The position numbers and the translations under genes were made by a program. The notes below the pieces were generated by a model, which saw only the letters and a program-made list of their open reading frames with translations, was not told the origin of the DNA and made no database searches. This document shows positions 47,931-59,400 of a stretch of 64,000 bases of DNA, piece by piece; position 1 is the stretch's first letter; each line of letters starts with the position of its first letter. Origin of the DNA: Nageia nagi (taxonomy: Eukaryota; Pinophyta); the NCBI GenBank assembly GCA_050084985.1, contig JBITNC010000001.1, positions 163,432,001 through 163,496,000 of the forward strand, given 5' to 3'.

Positions 47931-48618
47931 ATAAGGTCATAAATGGCATGATTTTGATGATATTTATATCCCTAAGCCTCAAGTAGCAAATGGCCATGGT
48001 GAAATAATATAGCACAACTCATGAGTAGGTTATTTTTCTAAATTGGCATGTTTTTTACATTGCAAACATATTTTTACATGAGCTTTGCAATCTTCCTCCA
48101 TAATGGGCCAATACACCCTCCGAGGCACCCATTTATAAAAAGACCCTCTAGGGAACCCATTTATAAAAAGACCCTTTGAGGCACCCATTTATAGAAAGAC
48201 CCTCTAGGGCAGCCATTTATAAAAAGACCCTCCAAGGCACCCATTTATATAAAAAAATACCTTCAATTCACCCACTACATATTGTATTAATTTCATAATT
48301 GCTATTTACATTGCTTATTCTTTCATGGATGTGATTTATGCAGGTATATGTTGCTTTGTTTTACAGGTATAGTTCGGGTGAGTAGGATTAGCATAAATTA
48401 CTCACCTCATAGAGGGACTCCTATTTTTTGCTTGCTTACCCAACACAGTAAGAGCTAGGGGCAACCAAGACCAAAAGGGGGCAAACAACATACCATACTT
48501 GACATATTGATCAAAATAGGAAGTCCATTTTACTATTGAAAATCTTTTTCTCTTGTCTATAATTCTTTGGATTATGCAATTTCAATGCTTTTTATTTCAT
48601 ATCCAAAGAGGGGGGAAA
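47931..48618 (+). other. D 3' tail of A-family type with minisatellite and polypurine tract
   Basis: Where a second RNase H and integrase should follow, the sequence is non-coding. 48114-48255 is a 28-bp tandem repeat. 48290-48618 matches the A1 tail (9300-9636) up to the CAAAGAGGGGGGAAA purine tract. Confidence 0.7.
48114..48255. repeat. 28-bp minisatellite, five units
   Basis: Units of the form ACCCTCTAGGG followed by AACCCATTTATAAAAAG, period 28 bp, five units with small changes. Confidence 0.85.
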
Positions 48619-49363
48619 TGTAGATGCCTAAAAATGATTTATTATTTATTTAATAAATCATATTTAGACTTCTTAAATGATTTAATGCAATATTACATAT
48701 GTCAAGATAAAAGGATATTATAATGCAATGCCATATATTATATTAAATGTTATATCATATATCATGGGTCTTGCTTTAAAGTATATTGAATATAACAATG
48801 ATTATATTATTTCATGAGGTCATCCTTCACTCCTTTCTATGTCTTTTTCAGGCTATATAAATAGGTGGATAGGTTGATCTCCAGATATCGAAACTCTTTT
48901 GATATTGATAAAGAACTTTGATAAGTGGTTATCAATTGTAATAGTGTCTCTAGATGCCACTTATCTTGAGAATTTGTTATACTATGATTTTTGGACTTTT
49001 TATCTTTGTTGCACATCATTATTCGACACATTCTATGCAATCAACGATGTGCTTCTCCTACACTGGTAGCGACGTGCTTCTCTCATGCTATCAGTGGCAT
49101 GCATCTTCTGGATCAAGGGTTCCAAGCATGGATGGTTGAGCTATTGGTTCATGCATATGAATATTAGTTGTGAGCTAGCCATGATTCTAATCCTAATCCT
49201 CCAAATATTTATTACTATCTACTTTTGAGGATTGTGCACACACTTCATATTAGGTGCACACTTTTCATGTATATCTATTATGATCTGATATAGTATTTAT
49301 TGTATATTGTATACAATTTATTTAATCATGTTTATTTGAATTTTACACAATTTAGAGTCTAAA
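48619..49363 (+). repeat. D 3' LTR (A family)
   Basis: 745 bp, starts TGTAGATGCC and ends GAGTCTAAA. Aligns throughout with the LTRs at 5043, 9637 and 39573 but not with D's own 5' LTR. Confidence 0.8.
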
Positions 49364-50829
49364 ATATCCTTAATCTCATCAAACTTATAATATCCTCAAC
49401 TCATCACATATCAAAACTCATAACATGGCTAATTCAATACAATTTGCAAATTTACAATTTTCTTCATTAACAATAAGCTTACAATTTTGACTATTTCCAT
49501 GATTTCTTTAAAAATATCTTATAATATCTTAAAAACATGATATATAGGATTGAAACATTCATTCATACCTTATTCTCAACTTACTTAAGGGTTGGAATCC
49601 AATATCTTAACTTTTTGCATCTTTTTCAACTTCTCAACAATTTTTTGATAACTTTTTGACAACATTTTGCTCAAAATGAGAATAACTCCAAATTCATTAA
49701 AACCATGAGATACAATCACCAAAATATATGCACACCCAAAAAATTATTTTTCCTAAAATATCAACCTCTTATTCTGATTTTTCCATATTTTGATCCTCTT
49801 GTTTCATGATTGAACCATTCTTGCAAACTTGAAATTGCCAAAAAATAAAATGCCAACTTCAAACATGCATAAATTTTATTGTACATATCCAAATAAACTC
49901 ATTATTTTTGAATTATTAGAATCATAAATTTTAACAAAAACTATCTAACCTAATCAAATTATAAGCAAAAACAATTGATTTAGGGACTAAAATAAACTTT
50001 ATTTGCACTTGCTAAACCTGAGACTTAAAACAACCATATCTTGTGATCCAGGAAGAATTTTTAGGTGACTTATTTTTGAATACACACACACACACACACA
50101 TTCCATTTATCACATTTTAATTGGTGGCACTCTATATGGAGTAGTGATGCTCCACACCTTGCTCCCATAGGGCGATAATTTTTTCCTACATATCTATTTT
50201 TTCATCTTTCTACAAAAAATATCTTGCATTTCTGATAAAAACTTGATTGTATACCATTTTCATACTTATGATTACTTTTATCAAAATCTGAAACAAATTT
50301 TTTAAATTTTATGCCAACATAAACATTTTACAATAACTCAAGAGAATGCATAAAGAATACAACCTCAAGCAATGACTATGTAACATTAAGAAAAAATTAA
50401 ACTATGCATCTTGAATTATTTAGAGTCCTAAAAAATAAAGGACTATTTATGATATTGATTAATTTATAGTCACAAATACCAAAGGACTACCACACAATAC
50501 AATAATGCATGACATTATGACATGCAACTAATGCAACTAGCATGATTATGCACCTAACAATGCAACTAAAATGCAAAAATAAAATGCAATCCTATACTAT
50601 ATGAAATGCAAGAGAACACATGATCAACTATCCATTTTTACATTGATATTTAGTTTTTGGAATCCATTTTTAGAAACATTTTTCTTTTTTTCATTGATTT
50701 CCACATTATCATATCATGCCTCCTATTATATTTTTCATCTTGATGTTTATCTTCTTCTAAGCATTCAAATTGTTCTAATTTATATTTTCTAAATATTTTC
50801 ATTCTTTGTTCAAATTGATCAATGAGTCA
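49364..50829 (-). other. B interior, non-coding part
   Basis: AT-rich, contains a short (CA)n at 50082-50100. No coding recognised. Confidence 0.5.
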
Positions 50830-51755
50830 ATGTTGTTATTTCTTGTTCGTCACGTTAAATAATTAATTATCATTATATTCTTTTTGTTGTTCTATTCTAA
50901 TATAATATTCTTCATCAGACCAATCTTTTTGATCAAATACTCTTGCTAAAGGTATATCTAACCTGTCTTCTATTTTCTCTATATTTTCTAGACAAAATGA
51001 ACTTGATTTTTCTTGTCTACATTTTCTAATAAATTTATCACACTTAATAAGAACATCATACCTTTCAATTTTTGACATTTCCTTAAACTTATCATTATAG
51101 AGTGTAGCATTATCCAATATTATCATTGTAATTACTTGTTCAGCCTTTGATATTAATTCACTTTGGTTTTTTAATTCACTATATATATCCTTCTAATCAT
51201 GTATTTTTTCATCATTTTTCTCAATATCAACTAGATCCATTTCGTTATCATCATCATCATCCTCATAATAATAATCATCACAATCTTCGCTATTACTACT
51301 AGCCTTTTTTGAGTTTGTATTTTCATATTCATAACTAAATGGAACTTGGAAATAGCTACTTTCCTGAATATTTGAAATCCAAACCTATGGGTTAAGAACT
51401 AAATTCTCTTCCCAATTGTCATTTTCCTTTAAATACAAAGTGTTTTTTCCCTATAGGGTGTCACTTCTTGGGATATCATCAAACTTGAGGGGGTTATGAC
51501 TCTTAATCGTATTATCTTTCTTATCCCTTTCAAAAATATCTTTAACTTCTTCCTGCACTTGGGTTAGATCTTGTTCTTTATATATAACATTATCATCATC
51601 ATTACAAGCAATATCTAGGACATCATCATTTAAAATACTTTTAGCACTTGTATTCTCTAAGCTATAATTTGTTAAATTAATTTCATCATGAGATATCTCT
51701 AGATTTTCATGTGTCTTATCTACCTTTGAAATTTCATCATATTTTATAGTCTAAA
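50830..51755 (-). pseudogene. B acidic ORF (function unknown)
   Basis: Minus-strand translation gives a polar, acidic protein: YDEISKVDKTHENLEISHDE, ILNDDVLDIACNDDDNV, a D-D-Y-Y-Y-E-D-D-D-D-D-N segment near 51250-51290, and a 3'-terminal open part (50863-51126) with DKFIRKCRQEKSSSF and VFDQKDWSDEEYYI. A few stops interrupt it. It has no retroviral motif and sits where gag would be, as in A1. Composition and position resemble the A1 ORF, but I cannot show residue-level homology. Confidence 0.5.
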
Positions 51756-51829
51756 TGCATCTAATATAACATTACATCCATCTTTAAGTAATTTAAGCAT
51801 TAGAGCACTAGGAATGCATATACAAGCCA

Positions 51830-52370
51830 TTATAAATTAAAAATTAAAAACCTCTTGAAATCTAAATGAAAATGCATAGAACAAGCCTAAATTACTTTCA
51901 AAAAGTTTTCTCTAGGATGATGACCTATAGTTTTGGTAAGTTTTTATCATGAAAGAAATCACCAAATAGTTACAAAATATTTTAAAAATTTAAGGCTTTT
52001 TTAATATGAGATTTTTCTGCAAAAATTTTTCAATATTGATCAAAATATGCAATTCAAAGCCTTGGAAAATCATAAAAAAATTCTCAATTATATTTATGTA
52101 TGGTTTGAATAAAATTATGCAATGCTAGATCTCACCAAATTAAACAAAATGAGCTTCAAAATTCAAGATGTTCTTCAAAATGAAATTCACCTAAATAAAT
52201 CCTCTTCAAATCCAACAATTTTCAAGCAACAAAAATTTCTAATTTTGTAAAGAATTATCACAACCAAAGAGAAAATAAAAATTAGGGTTTTCAATAAAAG
52301 ACTCCACAAAAAATGTGATGCCCTAAAATAAAAATTCTAGGGTTTATAAGACACAGATGGGTTCACCATT
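51830..52370 (-). other. B leader and primer-binding site
   Basis: On the minus strand TGGTGAACCCATCTG lies two bases after the LTR end (52354-52368). The following ~500 bp align with 5812-6310 of A1, including AATTTGGTGAGATCTAGCAT and ACTATTTGGTGATT-like segments. Confidence 0.75.
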
Positions 52371-53142
52371 TGTTATAACCAAAATAATAATTTATTAGGG
52401 TTATTTAATATATTGAATTATAACCAATAATAGCAGAATTTAGGAAATATAATAGTCTTAAAAGTGATTTAACATGAAATATGACAATGATTGAAGCTAC
52501 TCAATTAACCCTACATCTATCAAACCTAGATCAAATGAATATACAAATATGTTAGATTACCTATCATGATGATCATAGGCAATAACTAATCTAAATAAAT
52601 CAATAATGAACCTTCCCCATAATATAAGGCCACCAATACAACCTCCACAGAGTGCCGTCTCTCGAAATGGAGTGTACTTGCCTAAATCCTCTCTCAAAAA
52701 CCTTCAAAAATTTGGTTGTCATCAAGGATTCATCATCAAAGCTAGGATTATTGTGCATGATTAGATGAAAGATCATGATAATGCACTATTCAAAGTGTAA
52801 CAAAATCCAAATATGATAGGTGGTGTTAAGAAATATTGATAAATGGCACCAAGTATGTTACCACCTATCAAGGATTCTAGATCATGTCATGATTTTCCAT
52901 ACACAACCCTTTCACCTTTATAAATAGTAGGTATAGTTCTAAGGATCTTCCTTGGGATTATGGTGCACAAGTGCTAAGAATCATTCTTGGGCTTATCTTT
53001 GGGTTGACCTATTATCATAAAACATAAAGGTAATTAAGTGTTCTCAATAAAAAGAGCATCAAATTAGTTAAATAAATAAATCATTTCGAATACCTAAAAG
53101 GTGTATTTTGATTAAATTAAAATTTCTTTTTAGATGTTAACA
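52371..53142 (-). repeat. B 5' LTR
   Basis: 772 bp, TGTTATAACC...GATGTTAACA in plus orientation. Matches the interrupted copy at 39165-40548. Confidence 0.85.
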
Positions 53143-53147
53143 AATGG

Positions 53148-53185
53148 ATTAATGCTTAAACATAATTTATTATTTAATAACTACA
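53148..53185 (+). repeat. C 5' LTR, right end
   Basis: The final 38 bp of the split LTR, ending AACTACA, immediately before TTT and the primer-binding site. Confidence 0.75.
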
Positions 53186-54839
53186 TTTTGGTGAACCCGA
53201 TTGATCAAAGGATTTTATCTTCATAGATAAAATTGTACACAAATTTATAATGGATTCTATGATATTGATGACATTTGCAACCTGGAACTATAGCATAGGC
53301 ATTATTCAAATGGCTCAACAATAGGGTAAATTTTAAGAGACCTACCTAAAAAGGACTTATAAAATTATAGTAATGTAAAAAAATTTGATATATCAAATTA
53401 GCTATATTTGAAAAAAGTTGATAGTTATGTTAGCTATATATTTTAAAAATTAAGAAAACTTCTAAAATAGAGATAATTCTAAATGTTTTAAAATTTTTAT
53501 ATTAAGGAGCCTATTCATCAATGTATTTTTTGTTTTAGTTATACCCACCTTGATGAGGGGGTATAGGGGGGCTTTCCCCTTACTATTTTTACTGGGGGGA
53601 TCTAGGGGAGTGGTGGGGGTTTAGGGGCAATGCCCTTGAAGCCAAATAATACATGCATTTTTGTATATCAATATTCCATATGTAATATCTTTGAAGCCAA
53701 AAATACATGTATTTTTATGTATCAATATTTTGTATGTAATAGAAATAACTATAGCCATGTCAAATGTTTTAACATGGCTCTAACCATGTCGAATGTTTTA
53801 GCATGGCTCTAGCCATGTTGTATGTTTTGACATGGCTCTAGCCATGTCTAATATTTCAACATGGTCCATGGATTTAATTATTTTGTATATTTTGACATGG
53901 CTTTAGCCATGTAAAATATTTCAACATTTCTCTATCCCTATCGAATGTTTCGACATGGCTCTATCCCTGTCGAATATTTTGACATGGCTCTATCCATATT
54001 GAATGTTTGGACATGGCTTTAGCCATGTTGAATATTTCAATATGGCTTTAGCCATTTTGTATATTTTGACATGGCTAAATGTTTCAACATGGCTCTAGCC
54101 CTATCAAATGTTTTCACATGGATCGAACCCTATCGAAACATTCAACATAGCTTGACTTTAAATAAACTAAGAAAACAATCATGATATTTAAAATTTAAAA
54201 AAAACAAATGTTTCTAAAGGGCATACCTTATGGATGTACTATTATGATGGAGATTTTTTTACTATTGAATTCGCATACCTTGCATTACAAATCAAGTGAC
54301 TATTCAAAATGTCATATCTAATGATTGATCACATTTTGTTTTTATACCCCTATGTGGTGGTTTATTTGAAATAAATTATAATATTTTGAATTTCAAGGCT
54401 ATAAATAAACTAAAATGATTTTATCTATAATTTAAATCCTATATTGACCAAAACCCATGTAGTTTTAATGGCTACAATATAGATTAATTTTAAGTTAAAT
54501 ATAATTTCAGGGCTAAAATAGCAATATTTTGAATTTTTCCTAAAATTTCAAGTAGTAAGTGGAAATGTAGGCCCACTAATATCACAAAATAAAACTTTAA
54601 AAAGTGCCAATTATAAGACCAAAAATGATGATTCATTATTAAAATTATCCCTAGTTAACAATCAGATCTTGCATATATGATGGCATACTTTCAAAGCCTA
54701 TAGGTAATGGATCATATTATGACCATGTTTATTAATTTTTATAATGTGTACCAAGCCTCCATAAGTGTGACTCAAGCCCTATTTCATTCCTCATTAGTTG
54801 ATAAAGAAATAAGAATCTCTCTCCATGGTAGTAAAGTGA
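53186..54839 (+). other. C leader: PBS, G-rich tract and repeats
   Basis: Primer-binding site TGGTGAACCCGATTG at 53189-53203. G-rich segment at 53556-53628. A ~58-bp two-copy repeat (CTTTGAAGCCAAAAATACATG-type) at 53634-53742. Palindromic minisatellite at 53752-54156. Remaining sequence AT-rich. Confidence 0.7.
53752..54156. repeat. Palindromic ~30-bp minisatellite (ACATGGCTCTAGCCATGT units)
   Basis: Roughly a dozen units share ACATGGCTCTAGCCATGT followed by a T/A-rich spacer such as CGAATGTTTTG. Each core is an inverted repeat (ACATGGC ... GCCATGT), so every unit could form a small hairpin in DNA or RNA. Units vary, and some have lost half of the palindrome. Confidence 0.85.
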
Positions 54840-55760
54840 AGACTATGATGGTATCTTCACCTCAACCTTTTCTGAAGTGATCTTCAATTTTCACCTACCA
54901 TCCAATCTCAAGACCCCCAAGTTTGAAATGTTCAATGTCAAACAAGACATAAAACAACATCTCATTATCTTTCAGGAGGAGTTCTTGCTCAAATTGGGAA
55001 TAAAAGAAAAATTGATGGCCAAATTCCTTCTAAGGAGTCTTAAGGGAGATTCCAACCAATGGTTTAACAATATTCCATTTAGATCAATTACTTCTTTTGA
55101 AGAGGTTGTTAAAGCTTTCATGAAGCTATAAAAACATAATATCAAATAACAAGTCAAGGTTACAAATTTGTGCTCATTGTATTAGGGGTCTAATGAACCT
55201 ACAAATAAGTACATTTATGGATTCAAAAAGGTATAGAAATCCACTAAGATTAAATTAGATAAGGATGATATAAATGGTATTTTGTTAACTTCAATACTTA
55301 TTATTTTAAAGAGCATGGCATATATTATGTAGAGATAGGATTTAGGACCATGACCAAAAAGGTCTTGGATAAAGAGAAAGTTTTTATTGAGCTTGGTACA
55401 CTAAAATACGAATCTCTCACCTACAATAAAGAGCCACACAATCTCTATGCCAAGAAGGAATAAAAGGCTATCGATATGGTTGATACACCTGCACTAACAA
55501 GACTAGCCACTCAAAGGGAGTACATATTTACCTTCCTCATTCCACTAAGGATCATTCTTTACGATATGATGAAAATGGGATTATTAAAGCCTTTAGATAG
55601 AATATCTCAATATGATAACATAAAAATCAAAAATCAAGATCAATATTATTATTATCACCAAAAGAGAGGCCATGCAACAAATTAGTGCAAAGCATTAGAA
55701 GCTACAATCCTAGATCTAATTTCTCAAGGAAAATATGAAGTGAAAGAGAAAAACCCAAGA
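54840..55760 (+). pseudogene. C gag (Tat-type)
   Basis: LKTPKFEMFNVKQD (about 54910) and LRSLKGDSNQWFNN with S-I-T-S-F-E-E-V (55030-55110) form the gag core. YYYYHQKRGHATN with a downstream ILDLISQGKYE (55645-55735) is the degraded zinc-knuckle region. Closely parallels D gag. Several stops. Confidence 0.75.
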
Positions 55761-55929
55761 GAGACTTACAACTATCAAGTTGTCAATATCATTTCTATTT
55801 ATGAATATATAGGTGCAACCATTAGGAGAGGGTGTCCCTATGTAATTCCTAATCTAGTAATGGTTAAGCAAGTAAGTATCCCACAAGATCCAAGGTTCTA
55901 TAACATGTTAGAACAGTTAAATAATACAT

Positions 55930-56560
55930 AAGCCAAGATTAGTTTGAGCTCATTCAAATTTATAAACCACATAAAGATATATTTTATGATATATTCAAAA
56001 ATGAAAAGGTCCCTATAGATATTTTTGCTACCATATTTTCTAATAAAGTACACTCTTGGAAGGGTTGTAACTTGATTGCTTTTGATAATAAGAAATTTTT
56101 TAAAAAAGAAATAGTTGATAAATATTTGAATTTTTTATTACACCTTGTATTAATGGATGGGAAGTTAAAAGATTCATGGTAGACCTAGGATTAGGAGTGA
56201 ACATTTTCTCATTTGAATTATTGCAAGATCTTGAGCGTAGAGGTGTCCCTATTCCCCCTATGGATGAGATCATCCTTCATATTAAAGGATTTCATAATGT
56301 TTTAAAAAGAGTTCTTTACATTATGTCGTTACCAGTTCAACTTGATCCAAAAATAATATAATCCTCTTTCCATGTCATCAATGCAAAGCTTACTTATAAT
56401 TTACTCTTAGGGATACCTTGGATCCACAAAATGCAAGGTTCATTTTGAAGAGACCCTTCCATGAAAATCATTTAGATGGTTTAAAGAAAATCAAATTCAT
56501 ATTCAAGGTAATTTAAATTAAATTTCAAAAATTTAGAATGGTGAATTTGGACAAAGAAAA
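55930..56560 (+). pseudogene. C protease (Tat-type)
   Basis: WEVKRFMVDLGLGVNIFSFE (about 56159-56218) is the active-site region; it keeps the Asp but not the usual D-D-G. LTYNLLLGIPWIHKMQG (56390-56440) is the second conserved block, followed by a K-F-I-F-K-G remnant near 56490. Confidence 0.7.
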
Positions 56561-56689
56561 AAATGAAAAATAAAAATAAAATGGCAATTTGACCTTCTCT
56601 TTTCACACAAGCTTGCCACCACATGATGGTTGAATTGGCGATACCTAGAGGATATCAAAATCATAATAATTAACAATATTGAACCCAAT

Positions 56690-57180
56690 AATTAAAATAT
56701 ATTTTTTTAAATATATTAATAAAATGGGCAAACTTGCCACCATGTGACAACAGGCTTACCCCAATGCGAAGGCATACTTACCACTGCATTACGATAAGCT
56801 TGCCCCCATACAAAGACAAAACTACCACCACATTTTTGGTAGACCCACCTCCATGTGTAGATAAATATACCATTGCATAATAGTAGGCTTTTCCCTATGT
56901 GGAGGCAAACCTCCCATTGTCATGAGGTGGCAGGTTTGCCTTCATGGGGGGGGGGTGGGGGGGGCATGCCTATGACCATGTAGTGGCAAGTTTGCCCATT
57001 GTTTTTTAAATATTTTAAAAATTATATAGTTTAAAAATAATATATTTTAAATAGTATATTTTTAAGTACAAATGTTACCATATGGATGCCTTTTGCCATC
57101 AAACAGAGGTAGAATACCATAGGGCAGTTGCCTTCATATGCTGGTAGAATAGGAAAATATAACTAAAAATTATATTAGGC
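56690..57180. mobile_element. Inverted-repeat block between protease and RT of C (possible foldback/MITE)
   Basis: AATGGGCAAACTTGCCACCA at 56722-56741 faces its complement AGTGGCAAGTTTGCCCATT at about 56982-57000. Flanking arms are A/T-rich. Between them, variants of GGCAAAC-TTGCC and CCATGTG recur, with a GGGGGGGGGGTGGGGGGGG run near 56946-56964. It has no counterpart in element D and no coding. I could not define a target duplication. Confidence 0.45.
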
Positions 57181-58559
57181 AATTTATATTGGGAAATTTT
57201 ATCAAAATAAAAATAATAATTTATAATTTTTTGGTGAAGTTGCCAATTTAATATTTTTATAGTTGGTATAAAAATAAAAATTTTAATTTAAAATATGGAT
57301 TTGGGTTAGCGAATCAAGTTTAAAAATAAAATAAAAAAATTAGAAAAATTTGGTGACATGGGCCATTTTGCAACTTCTAAAAATTCCCATTTTTCAGTGT
57401 TGATGATCCTCAAAATTCATTTATTAGAAAATATTCATGGCTAAAATGAACCCTAATTAAATGAAGGCAGATCCTCCCAATCTTCATAATTATCTCAATT
57501 TTGAGTTTTATGGGTGGATCCACATATTAACAACAGACTCTAAGTTATATGCATTATGCAATCTAGAAGACTTAGAGCTTGATATATTGGATATTCCTCA
57601 CATCAACCTATTTGGAGTTGTGAAAGAAGAGAAGTAGTCAACTTTAGCGAAAGAAGAAAAAGAGATTAAAATTATGGTGAATGGGCCTAACACATACAAC
57701 TTTAAGAATCTGGACCCAATGGTGTCTGTTAAGATTAATGAAAGAACAAATATCATGCACCATGAATAGTACACATGTTGCATATAAGGACATACACATC
57801 ATGCATATAATGATCAAACAAATGCTTTTGGCTCTATCATCGACCTAATAAAAGATTCCATACCTAAAAAACCAAAATATGTAACTGTAAAAATGGGTAA
57901 GCTTCATACTGATTCATTTCATTCTCCTTTTTCTTAAAAGTATATGATAGATAAATGCAACCATATGGGGGGAGGTCTAGGAAAAAATAAGGAAGGTATA
58001 CCTTATTTTTCTAAAAATTTAAGCACTCATAAAGAAAAAAGGTGCCTAGGATTTACTCATTCAATATCAAATTGTTCAAGTAGCATAGAATTTGTTCCAC
58101 AAGTTAATTTGATTGACCTAGGTGATAGTATTGAAGAAGAACTATGGATATATCATGATATTCCCTTATAATTTGATTACTTTGCTACTAATGATAGACT
58201 TATTGTATACATAGGGGCATGTTCTAAGTTATCTAAATATAACAACAAGAGAAATACAAGTTATATTCTTAGCCAAAATAGGTATTTTGGACTATAATAG
58301 AGTTTAATTGAGGTATTCCACACACAACCATTTGTAGGAGAAGAGCATATTTTTGATGTTCTAGGATTGGAGAAACTTTCCTCTTTGCTACAAAAGGAAG
58401 GAGAATTGGTATCTCCAATTGAAGAACTAGTTAACATCAATATTAGGTCTATTGATCAGCCTAAAGTGATCAAAATTGAAGCAAGTTTTTAAAAAAACCA
58501 ACAAGAAAGGTACAATCACATATTTATCAAATGTAAAAAGAATTTTTCTTATTCTTATT
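57181..58559 (+). pseudogene. C protease-RT linker with G-patch-like motif
   Basis: KYMIDKCNHMGGGLGKNKEG near 57941-58000 parallels the equivalent piece in D and is G-patch-like. The rest has acidic linker fragments (for example EELWIYHDIPL near 58135-58170). Confidence 0.5.
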
Positions 58560-59400
58560 TTGATATGCCTAGATTAGATCTTGCCCTTTTTATGCATAGT
58601 TTACCACTCAAGAAAGATGCTAAACTTGTAAAATAGAAAATTAGAAAAATGCATCCATCTAAGTATTTTTTGGTGAATAAATAATTAGAAAAATACTAAA
58701 TACTTGAATGTTGGTTTTGGAAGGCCCATTGATTATTCAAATTTAATGTTTAATATTGTACCTGGTACAAAACCCAATGGAGAGGTGAGAATTTATATAA
58801 ATTTTAGGGATATCAATAATTTATGTCCAAAATATGATATTACATTCTCTAATATTGACATAATTGTAGATAATATAGAAGGATATGAGATATTATCTTA
58901 CATGGATGGTTTTTCTAGTTACAAATAGATTTTGATTAATTCAATGTATCAGCATAAGACAACCTTTACCACTCCATGGGGTAATTTTTTGTTGAAGAGT
59001 TATATACCAACATGCCATGGTAATCATGTTTCATGATTACATCCACAAATTAGTTGAAGTATATGTTGATGACATATTGACCAAGTCCAAGCAAAGAAAA
59101 ATATCACTCACATCAACTAGAAGAGGTGTTTGACATCCTAGAAAAGTATAATCTCAAGCTAAAACTATAAAGTGTGTTTTTTTAGGTTACTTAATGCAAA
59201 TTATTGGGCTTCATGGTGTCCAAAAGAGGTATAGAGGTGGATTTAAAGAAGGAAAAAGTCATCATCAAAATGCCACCTCCTAAAAACCTCAATCAATTAA
59301 GGAGCCTACAAGGTAAGATAAATTTTGTTAAGAGATTTATATCTTTATTGGGTGACAAATATGTTCTTCCACTCATTTTCTAAATAAAGATGTCAAGTTT
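58560..59400 (+). pseudogene. C reverse transcriptase
   Basis: LALFMHSLPLKKDAK (58580) and FRDINNLCPKYDITFSNIDI (58800-58860) carry the RT start. SYMDGFSSYK is followed by a T-T-P-W-G-like region. YVDDIL follows at about 59060-59080 after a frameshift, then GFMVSKRGIEVDLKKEK (59210-59260) and LNQLRSLQGKINFVKRFI. It is interrupted many times, but the order is complete. Confidence 0.8.

Larger units (their letters stand above)
42938..49363 (+). mobile_element. Element D: Tat-type gypsy without integrase, with unlike LTRs, nested in B
   Basis: A perfect 5-bp duplication ATATC lies at 42933-42937 and 49364-49368. A 627-bp 5' LTR, primer site, gag, protease, RT and RNase H belong to the Tat lineage and resemble element C. 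The second RNase H and integrase are missing, and the tail (48290-48618) and 3' LTR belong to the A family. The two LTRs agree only in their first ~45 and last ~10 bases. The coordinates are solid; how the structure formed is open. Confidence 0.75.
39165..53142 (-). mobile_element. Element B: RT-less LTR retrotransposon nested in the C 5' LTR
   Basis: LTRs at 39165-40548 (interrupted) and 52371-53142 (772 bp), perfect target duplication AATGG at 39160-39164 and 53143-53147. Minus-strand primer-binding site at 52354-52368 and purine tract at 40549-40564. After removing nested element D the interior is about 5.4 kb, with one acidic ORF (50830-51755) and no protease, RT or integrase. The leader next to the primer site matches that of A1 over roughly 500 bp, so A1 and B are related non-autonomous elements with different LTRs. 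Confidence 0.85.

Noticed and set aside
53752-54156. Possible CRISPR-like array with palindromic repeats
   Set aside because: Spacer parts are themselves similar to each other and the repeats degenerate; it is a minisatellite in a plant retrotransposon.
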